Part shown: positions 16,083-24,055 of the stretch, piece after piece | How positions within the stretch are numbered: position 1 is the first letter of the stretch | How the letters are laid out: every line of letters begins with the position of its first letter | DNA from: DASZTV01 sp035548055 | Lineage (GTDB): Bacteria > Actinomycetota > Actinomycetes > JAFAQI01 | Reading direction: 5' to 3' | Length of the DNA stretch: 64,000 nt | Assembly (NCBI GenBank): GCA_035548055.1 | Contig: DASZTL010000091.1 | Location: forward strand, 23,641 to 87,640 | The notes under the pieces: generated by a model | What the model was told of the DNA's origin: nothing | Databases searched by the model: none | The model's input: the letters and a program-made list of their open reading frames with translations, nothing else | Translations under genes and position numbers: made by a program

Positions 16083-16646
16083 GTGAAGTCGCCGTTCGTC
16101 TACGACACCCGTCAACTCGGGCGTCGTGCCGGGTCGATGCGGGAGGACCACCTCGACATCCCGGCTCCTGACGGTTGGGAGCTGGGCCTGGTGAAGGTGC
16201 CGCCGGGAGCCCCGCTCGACATCGATCTGCGCCTGGAAGCGGTGATGGACGGCGTTCTGGTCACGGCGACCGCCGAGGTCCCGGTCACCGCGGAGTGTGG
16301 CCGGTGCCTCGAACCGATCGAGACCGTCGTCTCCGTGCCGGTTCAGGAGCTCTTCGGCTACGAGCCTGATCCGGCGGACGCCGAGGCGCCGGTCTTGGAC
16401 GGCGATCTGCTCGACCTGGAGCCGGTGGTGCGGGATGCGGTGGTGCTCGCGCTCCCGGTGAACCCGCTGTGCGAGCCTGACTGCGAGGGCCTTTGCGCCA
16501 CTTGTGGGGCTCGTATGGCCGACGTCGAGCCCGATCACCGGCACGACGAAGTTGACCCGCGATGGGCTGCCCTTGCACTCTTGAAGGACAGCAACAGCGC
16601 ACATGTGCGGGCCGAGCCCGGCCCTGAAGACCCTGAGGAGAACTAG
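16083..16646 (+). CDS. yceD: YceD family (DUF177) 23S rRNA accumulation protein
   Basis: 187 residues. DUF177 proteins are encoded just upstream of rpmF across bacteria and support 23S rRNA accumulation. Visible landmarks are ECGRCLEPIETVVSVPVQELF and a zinc-ribbon-like NPLCEPDCEGLCATCGARM followed by DPRWAALALLK. rpmF starts 2 bases after its stop. Confidence 0.92.
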   Translation: MKSPFVYDTRQLGRRAGSMREDHLDIPAPDGWELGLVKVPPGAPLDIDLRLEAVMDGVLVTATAEVPVTAECGRCLEPIETVVSVPVQELFGYEPDPADAEAPVLDGDLLDLEPVVRDAVVLALPVNPLCEPDCEGLCATCGARMADVEPDHRHDEVDPRWAALALLKDSNSAHVRAEPGPEDPEEN

Positions 16647-16648
16647 CC

Positions 16649-16822
16649 GTGGCCGTTCCCAAGCGCCGGATGTCGCGCAGCAACACCCGCTCGCGACGCT
16701 CGCAGTGGAAGGCTTCCGCGCCGTCCCTCGTGGCCTGCCCGCGTTGCCGCCAGCCCAAGCTCCCGCACACCGCGTGCGGCGTCTGTGGCACCTACAACGA
16801 CCGCCAGGTCGTCGCGGTCTGA
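16649..16822 (+). CDS. rpmF: 50S ribosomal protein L32 (zinc-binding)
   Basis: 57 residues translated from GTG 16649 to TGA 16822: MAVPKRRMSRSNTRSRRSQW at the start is classic L32. Cys30/Cys33 (ACPRC) and Cys43/Cys46 (CGVC) form the zinc ribbon. An AGGAG lies at 16635-16640. The gene continues the yceD transcript. Confidence 0.97.
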   Translation: MAVPKRRMSRSNTRSRRSQWKASAPSLVACPRCRQPKLPHTACGVCGTYNDRQVVAV

Positions 16823-16832
16823 CCGTCGGCGA

Positions 16833-17084
16833 GTGAGCACCGCTGCAGGCCTGACCGGCCCGGTGCGCGCTGCCGTGGCCCTCGTGTGTGGGGTCGAGCC
16901 GGCCGGGCTGACCCCCGAGACCACGCTGGAATCGCTTGGGGCGGACTCGCTTGCGCGGGTGAGCATCGCCGATGTGGTCGAGGCGGAGCTCGCGGAAGCC
17001 GGAACCGTCGTCCGGATCGACGACGCCACACTCGCGAAGTTCGCCACGCTCGGCGAGATCGATGCCTACCTCGCGAATGCGTAA
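16833..17084 (+). CDS. Acyl carrier protein-like protein
   Basis: 83 residues of the four-helix ACP fold. The phosphopantetheine serine is in LGADSLARVSIADVVEAEL (DSL motif). Wedged between rpmF and rnc, which recalls the acpP-rnc and rpmF-plsX-fab orders elsewhere. GTG 16833 gives MSTAAGLTGPVRAAVALVCGV; the in-frame extension to 16785 overlaps rpmF and lacks homology. Helix III is longer and less acidic than in AcpP, so it may be a specialised ACP. Confidence 0.82.
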   Translation: MSTAAGLTGPVRAAVALVCGVEPAGLTPETTLESLGADSLARVSIADVVEAELAEAGTVVRIDDATLAKFATLGEIDAYLANA

Positions 17085-17095
17085 CGGGGCGGCGC

Positions 17096-17830
17096 ATGCC
17101 TGAGGGCGAGCCGATCGACGGCCTGATCGAGATCGTCGGTGGTGACGTCGACCGTGACCTGATCGACCTCGCGATCACCCACCGCTCCTACGCCTACGAG
17201 AACGGTGGCGTGCCCACCAACGAGCGGCTCGAGTTCCTCGGCGACTCCGTGCTCGGTGTCGTAGTGACTGAGGAGCTGTACCGCCGCTATCCGGACCTGG
17301 CCGAAGGGCAGCTCGCGAAGCTGCGTGCGGCCGTCGTGAATGCGCGAGCGCTGGCCGGCGTCGGGCGCACGATCAACCTCGGCGGCTACGTGAAGCTCGG
17401 CCGCGGGGAGGAGAGCACGGGCGGCCGGGACAAGTCCTCGATCCTGGCCGACGCGCTCGAGGCCCTGATCGGCGCGTACTACCTCGACCGCGGCCTGGAG
17501 GCGAGCCGCGTGCTGATCCTTCGGCTGTTCGCGGCCGCGTTGGAGGACGCGGCCGGTCTCGGCGCCGGGCTCGACTGGAAGACCTCGTTGCAAGAGCTCG
17601 CCGCCGAACGCGGGCTGGGCGCACCCGAGTACGCCGTCGAGGAGAGCGGGCCGGACCACGCGAAGTCGTTCCGCGCGGTCGCGATGCTCGCCGGGGCGGG
17701 CGCAGGCGAGGGCGCCGGCAACAGCAAGAAGGAAGCCGAGCAGCGTGCCGCCGAGCAGGCCTGGACGGCGCTGAGCGCCGGGCCCGCGGGCGGTGCGGGC
17801 AACGCCGCCTCGCCGCCTTCGAGTGCCTGA
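17096..17830 (+). CDS. rnc: Ribonuclease III
   Basis: Double-stranded RNA endonuclease for rRNA maturation. 244 residues. The nuclease signature NERLEFLGDSVLGVVVTE lies near residue 42, DKSSILADALEALIGAYYLD holds the second pair of acidic residues, and residues 165-230 are the dsRNA-binding domain (DWKTSLQELAAERG, then GAGNSKKEAEQRAAEQAW). The ATG at 17096 lies 11 bases after the acyl carrier gene. The 3' end overlaps mutM by 8 bases. Confidence 0.97.
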   Translation: MPEGEPIDGLIEIVGGDVDRDLIDLAITHRSYAYENGGVPTNERLEFLGDSVLGVVVTEELYRRYPDLAEGQLAKLRAAVVNARALAGVGRTINLGGYVKLGRGEESTGGRDKSSILADALEALIGAYYLDRGLEASRVLILRLFAAALEDAAGLGAGLDWKTSLQELAAERGLGAPEYAVEESGPDHAKSFRAVAMLAGAGAGEGAGNSKKEAEQRAAEQAWTALSAGPAGGAGNAASPPSSA

Positions 17831-18686
17831 GCTGCCGGAGGTCGAGACCGTCCGGCGCGGTCTGGACAAGTGGGTCGTCGGACGGCGCATCTCGGCGGTC
17901 GAGACGTTCGGGGCACGCACCCTGCGGCGCCATCCTGGCGGCGCCGCGGACTTCACCTCCCGGCTCGCGGGGCGAAGGATCGTCGCGGCGCGCCGGCGCG
18001 GCAAGTTCCTGTGGCTCCCGCTCGATGACGGCGCGAACCTGCTGGCGCACCTTGGGATGTCAGGCCAGCTTCTCGCGGTTCCGCAGGGCTCAGAACCCAG
18101 CCGCCACGCCAAGGCGCGGTTCGAGTTCGACGACGGCGGCATGGAGCTTCGGTTCTGCGACCAGCGAACTTTCGGCGGGCTCGCCCTCGCTGCGGCGGAC
18201 CTCACCGACGACGGGGTCCCCACGGTGCTCAGTCACGTTGCGCCGGACCCGCTCGAGCCGGCCTTCGATCCCGTGCGGTTTGCGGCGGCCCTGCGACGGC
18301 GGCGCACCGGGATCAAGCGCGCGATCTTGGACCAGACGCTGATCTCGGGCATCGGCAACATCTACGCCGACGAGGCGCTCTGGCGGGCGAAGCTGCATTT
18401 CGCCCGCGCAACCGAGCGGCTGCGGCGGCCGGACGTGGACCGCCTGCTCACGGCGGTCAACGAGGTCCTGCGCGCGGCCATCGACGCCGGCGGTACGTCG
18501 TTCGACGCGTTGTACGTCGCGGTCAACGGCGAGAGCGGATGGTTCGACCGCGCGCTGGAGGCGTACGGCCGGGACGGCGAGCCCTGTTCGCGGTGCGGGA
18601 CGCCGATCGTCCGGGTCCGGTTCACGAACCGCTCGTCGTACTTCTGCCCGAGATGCCAACCGCGACCGAGAAATGGACACTGGTAG
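17823..18686 (+). CDS. mutM: Formamidopyrimidine-DNA glycosylase
   Basis: Base-excision repair glycosylase/AP lyase for 8-oxoguanine. 287 residues. The start must be GTG 17823, because catalysis needs the N-terminal proline (MPELPEVETVRRGL). Lys in KFLWLPLDDG, the H2TH region LISGIGNIYADEALWRAKLHFA, and the C-terminal zinc finger (CSRCGTPIVRVRFTNRSSYF, then CPRC) are present. The rnc-mutM overlap is typical for Actinobacteria. Confidence 0.97.
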   Translation: MPELPEVETVRRGLDKWVVGRRISAVETFGARTLRRHPGGAADFTSRLAGRRIVAARRRGKFLWLPLDDGANLLAHLGMSGQLLAVPQGSEPSRHAKARFEFDDGGMELRFCDQRTFGGLALAAADLTDDGVPTVLSHVAPDPLEPAFDPVRFAAALRRRRTGIKRAILDQTLISGIGNIYADEALWRAKLHFARATERLRRPDVDRLLTAVNEVLRAAIDAGGTSFDALYVAVNGESGWFDRALEAYGRDGEPCSRCGTPIVRVRFTNRSSYFCPRCQPRPRNGHW

Positions 18687-18892
18687 CGCTCGGCGCCCGG
18701 GCGGGCAGGGGAACCGGCAGTCGCCAGCTATTGACCGTCACCCGTCGTGGCGGCACACTTGACTTGCTGCGTCCTGTACCTGATCCACAAGGTGCGGAGT
18801 CCAGCGTCACCAGTCGGGGGCTCGCCCGTCCACCCATATCGGGGTGTCCGGCGAGTCTGCGACGTGTCCTCACCGTGGAGGATCGGCAACAA
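18687..18892 (+). promoter_or_regulatory. Intergenic region with possible promoter ahead of the small coiled-coil gene
   Basis: 206 bases without a supported gene. A possible promoter is TTGACC (18731-18736), a 17-base spacer and CACACT (18754-18759). A second TTGACT follows at 18760. No hairpin or tRNA-like element was seen. A GGAG at 18877-18880 lies 12 bases before the ATG of the next gene. Confidence 0.35.
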
Positions 18893-19129
18893 ATGGCGAA
18901 AGCCCTTCTGGGTCATGTCGGGAACGGTCTCGACCTTCGTATGGCGACCGAGATGAAGCGGCTCCGCGACCGGGTTCGGGATCTCGAGACCGAGGTCATC
19001 CGGCTGCGTGCAGAGAACGCTGAGCTGTCTTCGCTCGCTCGAGTCGACGAGGAGATGCTCCGATTCTCGGTCGAGCGGAGCCTCACCGTCGCCGACCCGG
19101 TCCGAGATATCGAGCCCGCACTCACTTAG
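18893..19129 (+). CDS. Conserved small coiled-coil protein between mutM and smc
   Basis: 78 residues, starting MAKALLGHVG and ending in DIEPALT. The middle, EMKRLRDRVRDLETEVIRLRAENAEL, is a leucine-zipper-like coiled coil. Proteins with this MAKALLGHVG start and EPALT end recur in this position in Actinobacteria; their function is unknown. An in-frame GTG at 18875 is possible but the ATG matches the family. It may have a role in chromosome segregation because of its constant position ahead of smc, but that is only context. Confidence 0.8.
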   Translation: MAKALLGHVGNGLDLRMATEMKRLRDRVRDLETEVIRLRAENAELSSLARVDEEMLRFSVERSLTVADPVRDIEPALT

Positions 19130-19182
19130 CTCGCCCTCGGCGGTTGACGACCCGCCTGCGACGAATGACGCCGTCGACGCGG

Positions 19183-19188
19183 TAGCGT
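19183..19188 (+). promoter_or_regulatory. Candidate -10 element of smc
   Basis: TAGCGT, identical to the hup -10, 48 bases before GTG 19237. The -35 region is poor. A GGGAG ribosome binding site lies between. Confidence 0.3.
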
Positions 19189-19236
19189 GGCGGCTGGTCT
19201 TCCCCGCCTGACCATCTCAACCCGGGAGTCTCACGG

Positions 19237-22200
19237 GTGCATCTTGCGAGCTTGACCCTTCGGGGTTTCAAGTCCTTCGCGTCGTCGACCACGCTGCGCT
19301 TCGAGCCCGGCGTCACCGCGATTGTCGGGCCGAACGGCTCCGGCAAGTCCAACGTCGTCGACGCGATCGCTTGGGTGCTGGGTGAGCAGGGCGCGAAGTC
19401 GCTGCGCGGCGGCAAGATGGAAGACGTCATCTTCGCCGGCACCGCCGGGCGCCCAGCACTCGGTCGCGCCGAGGTCGTGCTCACGATCGACAACACCGAC
19501 GGCGCGCTCCCGATCGACTTCACCGAGGTGACCCTGTCGCGGACCATGTTCCGCAACGGCGGTTCCGAGTACGCCATCAACGGGTCGCCTTGCCGGCTGC
19601 TGGACATCCAGGAGCTGCTCTCGGACTCCGGAATCGGTCGCGAGATGCACGTCATCGTCGGCCAGGGTCAGCTCGATGCGATCTTGTCCGCCACGCCGGA
19701 GGAGCGCCGGGGGTTCATCGAGGAGGCGGCCGGCGTCCTCAAGCACCGAAAGCGCAAGGAGAAGGCGCTTCGCAAGCTCGACGCCATGCAGGTCAACCTC
19801 AACCGGCTCAACGACCTGACCGCCGAGCTCCGCCGCCAGCTCAAGCCGCTCGGCCAGCAGGCCGATGTCGCGCGGCGTGCGTCGGTGATTCAGGCCGACC
19901 TGCGCGACGCCCGGCTGCGGTTGCTGGCCGACGACCTCATCTCGATGAAGGGGGCGTTCGAGGCGGAGGTGGCCGACGAGACGGCACTTCTCGAGCGGCG
20001 CAGCCGGGTCGAGACCTCCTTGACCGCGGCCACTGCCCGCGAGGGGGAGCTGGACGCGGCGCTGGCCTCGCAGACTCCGCAGCTCGCTCGGGCACAGGAA
20101 ACCTGGTACCGCCTCTCAGGCCTGCGCGAGCGGCTTCGCGGCACGGCGTCGCTGGCGAACGAGCGGCAGCGCCACACCGCGATCGCGGTCGACCTGGGCA
20201 CCGGCGGCCGCGACCCGATGGCCTGGCAGACCGAGATCGACCAGTTGCGCCTCGAAGCCGGCGAGGTCGAGGGCGTGCTGCAGGCCGACCGGGATCGGCT
20301 CGCGTCAGCCGAGGTCGAGCGACAGCGTCTCGAAGCCTCGCTCGCTGCCCAGGAGCAGGCGCTCGCCACCGCGCGGCGGGCGTTCGCCGATCAGCGCGAG
20401 GGCCGGGTACGCCTGCAGGGCGAGGTCGAGGCGATGCGGACCCGCGCCCGTGCCGCCGAGGACGAGATCGGCCGGCTGTCCGTCGCACTCGAGGCCGCGC
20501 AAACGCGCGCCGCCAGCGCGGCGACCGAGTTCGCGGCGCTGGAAGGCGAGGTCGCCGGGCTGGACGCCGGCGAGGTCGACCTCGATGCCGCGCACGAGTC
20601 CGCCGCCGCAGCTCTCGCGGCTGCAGAGGAAGCGCTGTCCGCGTTGCAGGAGGAGGAGCGGGAGACCGAACGGCAGCGCAGCGCGGTCGCCGCCCGCCGT
20701 GACGCCCTCGCGCTCGGCCTGGACCGCAAGGACGCGGCCGCGGCACTGCTCGGTGCTCGGGACAAGCTTCCCGGGCTGCTCGGCAGGGTCGCCGAGCTCG
20801 TCGAGGTCGAAGCCGGCTACGAGGCCGCTGTCGCCGCAGCCCTCGGCGCCGCGGCGGACGCCGTGGCCGTCCGATCGCTCGCTGACGCCGCAGCGGCAAT
20901 CGTGCTGCTCAGGGAGCAGGACGGCGGTCGGGCCGGACTGCTGGTCGCCGGTGCCGGCGCGCAGCAGAGCACCGCGGTCCCGGCCGGCGCGCGAGCGGCG
21001 CTCGACGCGATCACCGCTCCCGACGCGGTCCGCTCGGCGCTCGCTGTGTTGCTGGCGTCGACAGTGGTGGTCGACGACGCGGACTCGGCGCAGCGCCTCG
21101 TCACGGAACACAGCCAGCTGCGCGCCGTCACGCGAGACGGCGACCTGTTCGGCACCGGCTGGGCCGCCGGTGGTTCGCATGCGACCCCGTCTCTGCTGGA
21201 GATCCGGGCGGCGCACAGCGAGGCGGAGCAGAAGCTCGAAGAGCTGTCGCACCATGCGGAGCGGCTGCGGTTCGCACTCGGTGGCGCGTCGGAGGACGTG
21301 GCGGCACGACGCGAGGAGCTCGACTCCGCAGTCGCGGCGTTGCACGAGTCGGATGCTCGGCTCGCGGCGGTCGCCGAGAAGCTGGGTCAGCTCGGCGCCG
21401 CTGCCCGGGCCACCGCAGGGGAGAGCGAGCGACTCGCCCGCGCCGTCGAGGAAGCATCCGACGCGCGCGACCGCGACCTGCAAGGTCTGACCGCGCTCGA
21501 GGAGCGGTTGGCCGCTGCCGAGGCGATGCCGGCTGACGCGGCGCCGGATGAAGCCGAACGCGACCAGGTCGGGCAGCTCGTGGTTGCCGCGCGCGCGCGC
21601 GAGCTCGAGGCCCGCCTCGCCGTCCGTACCGACGAAGAGCGCCGCAGCGCGCTGACGGCCCGAATCGAGCAGCTCGAGGCGGCGGCCGAGGCCGAGCGCG
21701 CTGCGCGGGAGCGAGCAGCCGAGCTCGTGCGCCGTCGAGCGCGCGAGGCGGTCGTCGCGGCGGCGGTCTCGAAGGCGGCGGCCGCGGCGTTGACCGCGCT
21801 CGAGGAGTCCTTGCGCGCCGCTGCTGCACAACGCGAGTCGATCGAGCAGCAGCGCACGATCACGGAGGGTGAGCTGCTGTCGGTTCGTACCTCGATCCGG
21901 GATCTGAGCGCCGAGCTGGAGACCCTCACCGGTGCCGTGCACCGCGACGAGATCGCGCGCGCCGAGCAACGGCTGCGGATCGAGGCCATCGAAGCGAAGG
22001 TCGCCGAAGAGTTCGGCATCGAGACCGAGACGCTGCTCACCGAGTACGGCCCGGACGTCGCCGTGCCGCCGCCGGCGGACGGCGGCCCTGAAGCGGTCGC
22101 GACGCCGTACGACCGCGTCGTGCAGGAGAAGCGCCTGAAGGCCGCTGAGCGCGCGTTGGCTTTGCTGGGCAAGGTCAACCCGCTGGCGCTGGAGGAGTTC

Positions 22201-22779
22201 GCCGCGCTCGAGGAGCGCCACAAGTTCCTCTCTGACCAGCTGGAAGATCTCAAGGCATCGCGTCGGGATCTGCTCGTCGTCGTCAAGGAGGTCGACGAGC
22301 GGGTCGAGCAGGTCTTTCGCGAGGCCTACGAGGACGTTGCCCGTGAGTTCGAGACCGTCTTCTCGGTGTTGTTCCCAGGTGGGTCGGGGAAGCTGGTGCG
22401 CACCGACCCCGATGACTGGCTGCTCACCGGCGTGGACGTCGAGGCTCGCCCGCCCGGCAAGAAGATCAAGCGGCTGTCGTTGCTGTCCGGCGGCGAGCGC
22501 TCGCTGACGGCGGTGGCCCTGCTGGTCGCGATCTTCCGCGCCCGCCCTTCGCCGTTCTACGTCCTGGACGAGGTGGAGGCTGCTCTGGACGACCGCAACC
22601 TGTTGCGGCTCGTCAGCCTCATCTCGGAGCTGAAGTCGACATCGCAGCTCATCGTCGTCACGCATCAGAAGCGGACGATGGAGGTCGCCGACTCGCTGTA
22701 CGGCGTCTCGATGCGCGGCGACGGGATCACCGAGGTGATCAGCCAGCGACTGCGCGAGCCTGAACCGGAGCCCGTCTAG
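19237..22779 (+). CDS. smc: Chromosome segregation ATPase SMC
   Basis: Condensin subunit that compacts and segregates the chromosome. 1180 residues. Walker A GPNGSGKSNVVDA is at residues 31-43; two long Ala/Glu/Arg-rich coiled coils flank a hinge of roughly residues 500-650 (LPGLLGRVAELVEVEAGYEAAV onward); the ABC signature LLSGGERSLTAVALL is near 1083 and Walker B FYVLDEVEAALDD near 1107. GTG 19237 gives the standard MHLASLTLRGFKSFA start. ftsY begins on the base after its stop codon. Kleisin partners scpA/scpB are not in the window. Confidence 0.98.
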   Translation: MHLASLTLRGFKSFASSTTLRFEPGVTAIVGPNGSGKSNVVDAIAWVLGEQGAKSLRGGKMEDVIFAGTAGRPALGRAEVVLTIDNTDGALPIDFTEVTLSRTMFRNGGSEYAINGSPCRLLDIQELLSDSGIGREMHVIVGQGQLDAILSATPEERRGFIEEAAGVLKHRKRKEKALRKLDAMQVNLNRLNDLTAELRRQLKPLGQQADVARRASVIQADLRDARLRLLADDLISMKGAFEAEVADETALLERRSRVETSLTAATAREGELDAALASQTPQLARAQETWYRLSGLRERLRGTASLANERQRHTAIAVDLGTGGRDPMAWQTEIDQLRLEAGEVEGVLQADRDRLASAEVERQRLEASLAAQEQALATARRAFADQREGRVRLQGEVEAMRTRARAAEDEIGRLSVALEAAQTRAASAATEFAALEGEVAGLDAGEVDLDAAHESAAAALAAAEEALSALQEEERETERQRSAVAARRDALALGLDRKDAAAALLGARDKLPGLLGRVAELVEVEAGYEAAVAAALGAAADAVAVRSLADAAAAIVLLREQDGGRAGLLVAGAGAQQSTAVPAGARAALDAITAPDAVRSALAVLLASTVVVDDADSAQRLVTEHSQLRAVTRDGDLFGTGWAAGGSHATPSLLEIRAAHSEAEQKLEELSHHAERLRFALGGASEDVAARREELDSAVAALHESDARLAAVAEKLGQLGAAARATAGESERLARAVEEASDARDRDLQGLTALEERLAAAEAMPADAAPDEAERDQVGQLVVAARARELEARLAVRTDEERRSALTARIEQLEAAAEAERAARERAAELVRRRAREAVVAAAVSKAAAAALTALEESLRAAAAQRESIEQQRTITEGELLSVRTSIRDLSAELETLTGAVHRDEIARAEQRLRIEAIEAKVAEEFGIETETLLTEYGPDVAVPPPADGGPEAVATPYDRVVQEKRLKAAERALALLGKVNPLALEEFAALEERHKFLSDQLEDLKASRRDLLVVVKEVDERVEQVFREAYEDVAREFETVFSVLFPGGSGKLVRTDPDDWLLTGVDVEARPPGKKIKRLSLLSGGERSLTAVALLVAIFRARPSPFYVLDEVEAALDDRNLLRLVSLISELKSTSQLIVVTHQKRTMEVADSLYGVSMRGDGITEVISQRLREPEPEPV

Positions 22780-23934
22780 ATGGTCTACGTCATCGTCGGC
22801 ATCGTCGTCGGAGTTCTCCTCGTCGGTGCCTTGCTCGGACTTGTCCTCGCGCCGTCACGGCGACGCGGCAAGGTGGTCGATACGCCGGCTCCGAAGGCGC
22901 CACCTGCTCCGCCACCGGTCCAGACGTCACCCGTCGAGACCGAAGCTCCCGCGCCTCCGCCGGCAGCGGCTCCGGCAGCGGCTCCGGCAGCGCACCCTGA
23001 GGTCGAGCGGCCCGAGCCGTCAGCCGGCCGGTTGGTCCGGCTGCGCGGCCGGCTCGCCGGCTCGCAGTCGGCCCTCGGTCGTGGCCTGTTCACACTGCTG
23101 TCGCGCGACGTCATCGACGACGACGTCTGGGAAGAGGTCGAGGACACGCTGCTCACCAGCGACATCGGGCTCACCGCGACGAACGAGATCGTCGCTGCCC
23201 TGCGCGAGCAGGTCCGGGTGATGGGTGCCCGGACTGCCGATGACGTCCGCACGATGCTGCGGGACACCTTGCTCGTCGCGGTCGGCGGCGATGCCGACCG
23301 CGCGCTTCGAACCGCGCCCCATGACGGGCGCCCTGCCGTCGTACTCGTCGTGGGCGTGAACGGCACCGGCAAGACCACCACCTGCGGCAAGCTCGCCCGC
23401 GTCCTCGTCGGTGACGGCGGCACCGTGCTGCTGGGGGCGGCCGACACCTTCCGCGCCGCCGCTGCCGACCAGCTCTCGACCTGGGCCGAGCGGGTCGGGG
23501 CGTCCGTCGTACGCGGGCCCGAGGGCGCCGATCCGGCCAGCGTCGCCTTCGACGCCGTTCACGACGGTGTCGAACAGGCCGTCGACACCGTCGTGATCGA
23601 CACGGCCGGCCGGCTGCACACCAAGACCGGCCTGATGGACGAGCTGGGGAAGGTCAAGCGCGTAGTCGAGCGAGAGGCGCCGGTCGACGAGGTCCTCTTG
23701 GTGCTCGATGCGACGACCGGCCAGAACGGCCTGATCCAGGCGCGAGTCTTCGCCGAGGTGGTCGACGTCACCGGCATCGTCCTGACGAAGCTAGACGGCA
23801 CCGCGAAGGGTGGCATCGTCATCGCGGTGCAACGTGAGCTCGGGGTGCCGGTCAAGCTGGTCGGACTCGGCGAAGGCCCCGACGACCTCGCGCCGTTCGA
23901 TCCGGAGATCTTCGTGGACGCCCTGCTGCCCTAG
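22780..23934 (+). CDS. ftsY: Signal recognition particle receptor FtsY
   Basis: SRP receptor GTPase that docks ribosomes at the membrane with Ffh, whose gene is also in this window. 384 residues. Residues 4-26 form a hydrophobic membrane anchor, followed by a Pro/Ala linker (30-85), and then the NG domain: GVNGTGKTTTCGKLA (G1) near 192, DTFRAAAADQL, DTAGRLHTK (G3) and TKLDGTAKGG (G4). The anchor plus short linker is the actinobacterial form. It follows smc with no gap. A terminator hairpin is built around its stop codon. Confidence 0.98.
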   Translation: MVYVIVGIVVGVLLVGALLGLVLAPSRRRGKVVDTPAPKAPPAPPPVQTSPVETEAPAPPPAAAPAAAPAAHPEVERPEPSAGRLVRLRGRLAGSQSALGRGLFTLLSRDVIDDDVWEEVEDTLLTSDIGLTATNEIVAALREQVRVMGARTADDVRTMLRDTLLVAVGGDADRALRTAPHDGRPAVVLVVGVNGTGKTTTCGKLARVLVGDGGTVLLGAADTFRAAAADQLSTWAERVGASVVRGPEGADPASVAFDAVHDGVEQAVDTVVIDTAGRLHTKTGLMDELGKVKRVVEREAPVDEVLLVLDATTGQNGLIQARVFAEVVDVTGIVLTKLDGTAKGGIVIAVQRELGVPVKLVGLGEGPDDLAPFDPEIFVDALLP

Positions 23935-23944
23935 GAGGGCAGCA
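23924..23944. terminator. ftsY terminator with the stop codon in its loop
   Basis: Perfect 8-bp stem TGCTGCCC (23924-23931) / GGGCAGCA (23937-23944) around a TAGGA loop that contains the TAG stop. No U-run. Confidence 0.6.
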
Positions 23945-23963
23945 ATCATCCTGCGGCCGTGAT

Positions 23964-24001
23964 GTAACTCCCGCGAAACACGCGCGTACGGGTCGCGCAA
24001 C
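23964..24001 (+). promoter_or_regulatory. Double GlnR box upstream of amt1
   Basis: Four half-sites with exact 6-base spacing: GTAAC (23964-23968), GAAAC (23975-23979), GTACG (23986-23990) and GCAAC (23997-24001). The actinobacterial GlnR consensus is gTnAc-n6-GaAAc repeated twice. The first pair matches fully; the second pair has one mismatch per half-site. GlnR activates amtB-glnK-glnD in Streptomyces under nitrogen limitation, so the same control is expected here. The site ends 55 bases before the amt1 ATG. Confidence 0.8.
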
Positions 24002-24055
24002 ACCCGCCCGGTTTCCTCTTGCAATCAGTCCGTGCAGGAGGGAGCGCTCGACCCC

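Noticed and set aside
20305..22665. 786-codon antisense open frame within smc
   Set aside because: It mirrors the codon periodicity of smc, has no recognisable domain, and smc is intact on the other strand. High GC keeps the antisense frame free of stops.
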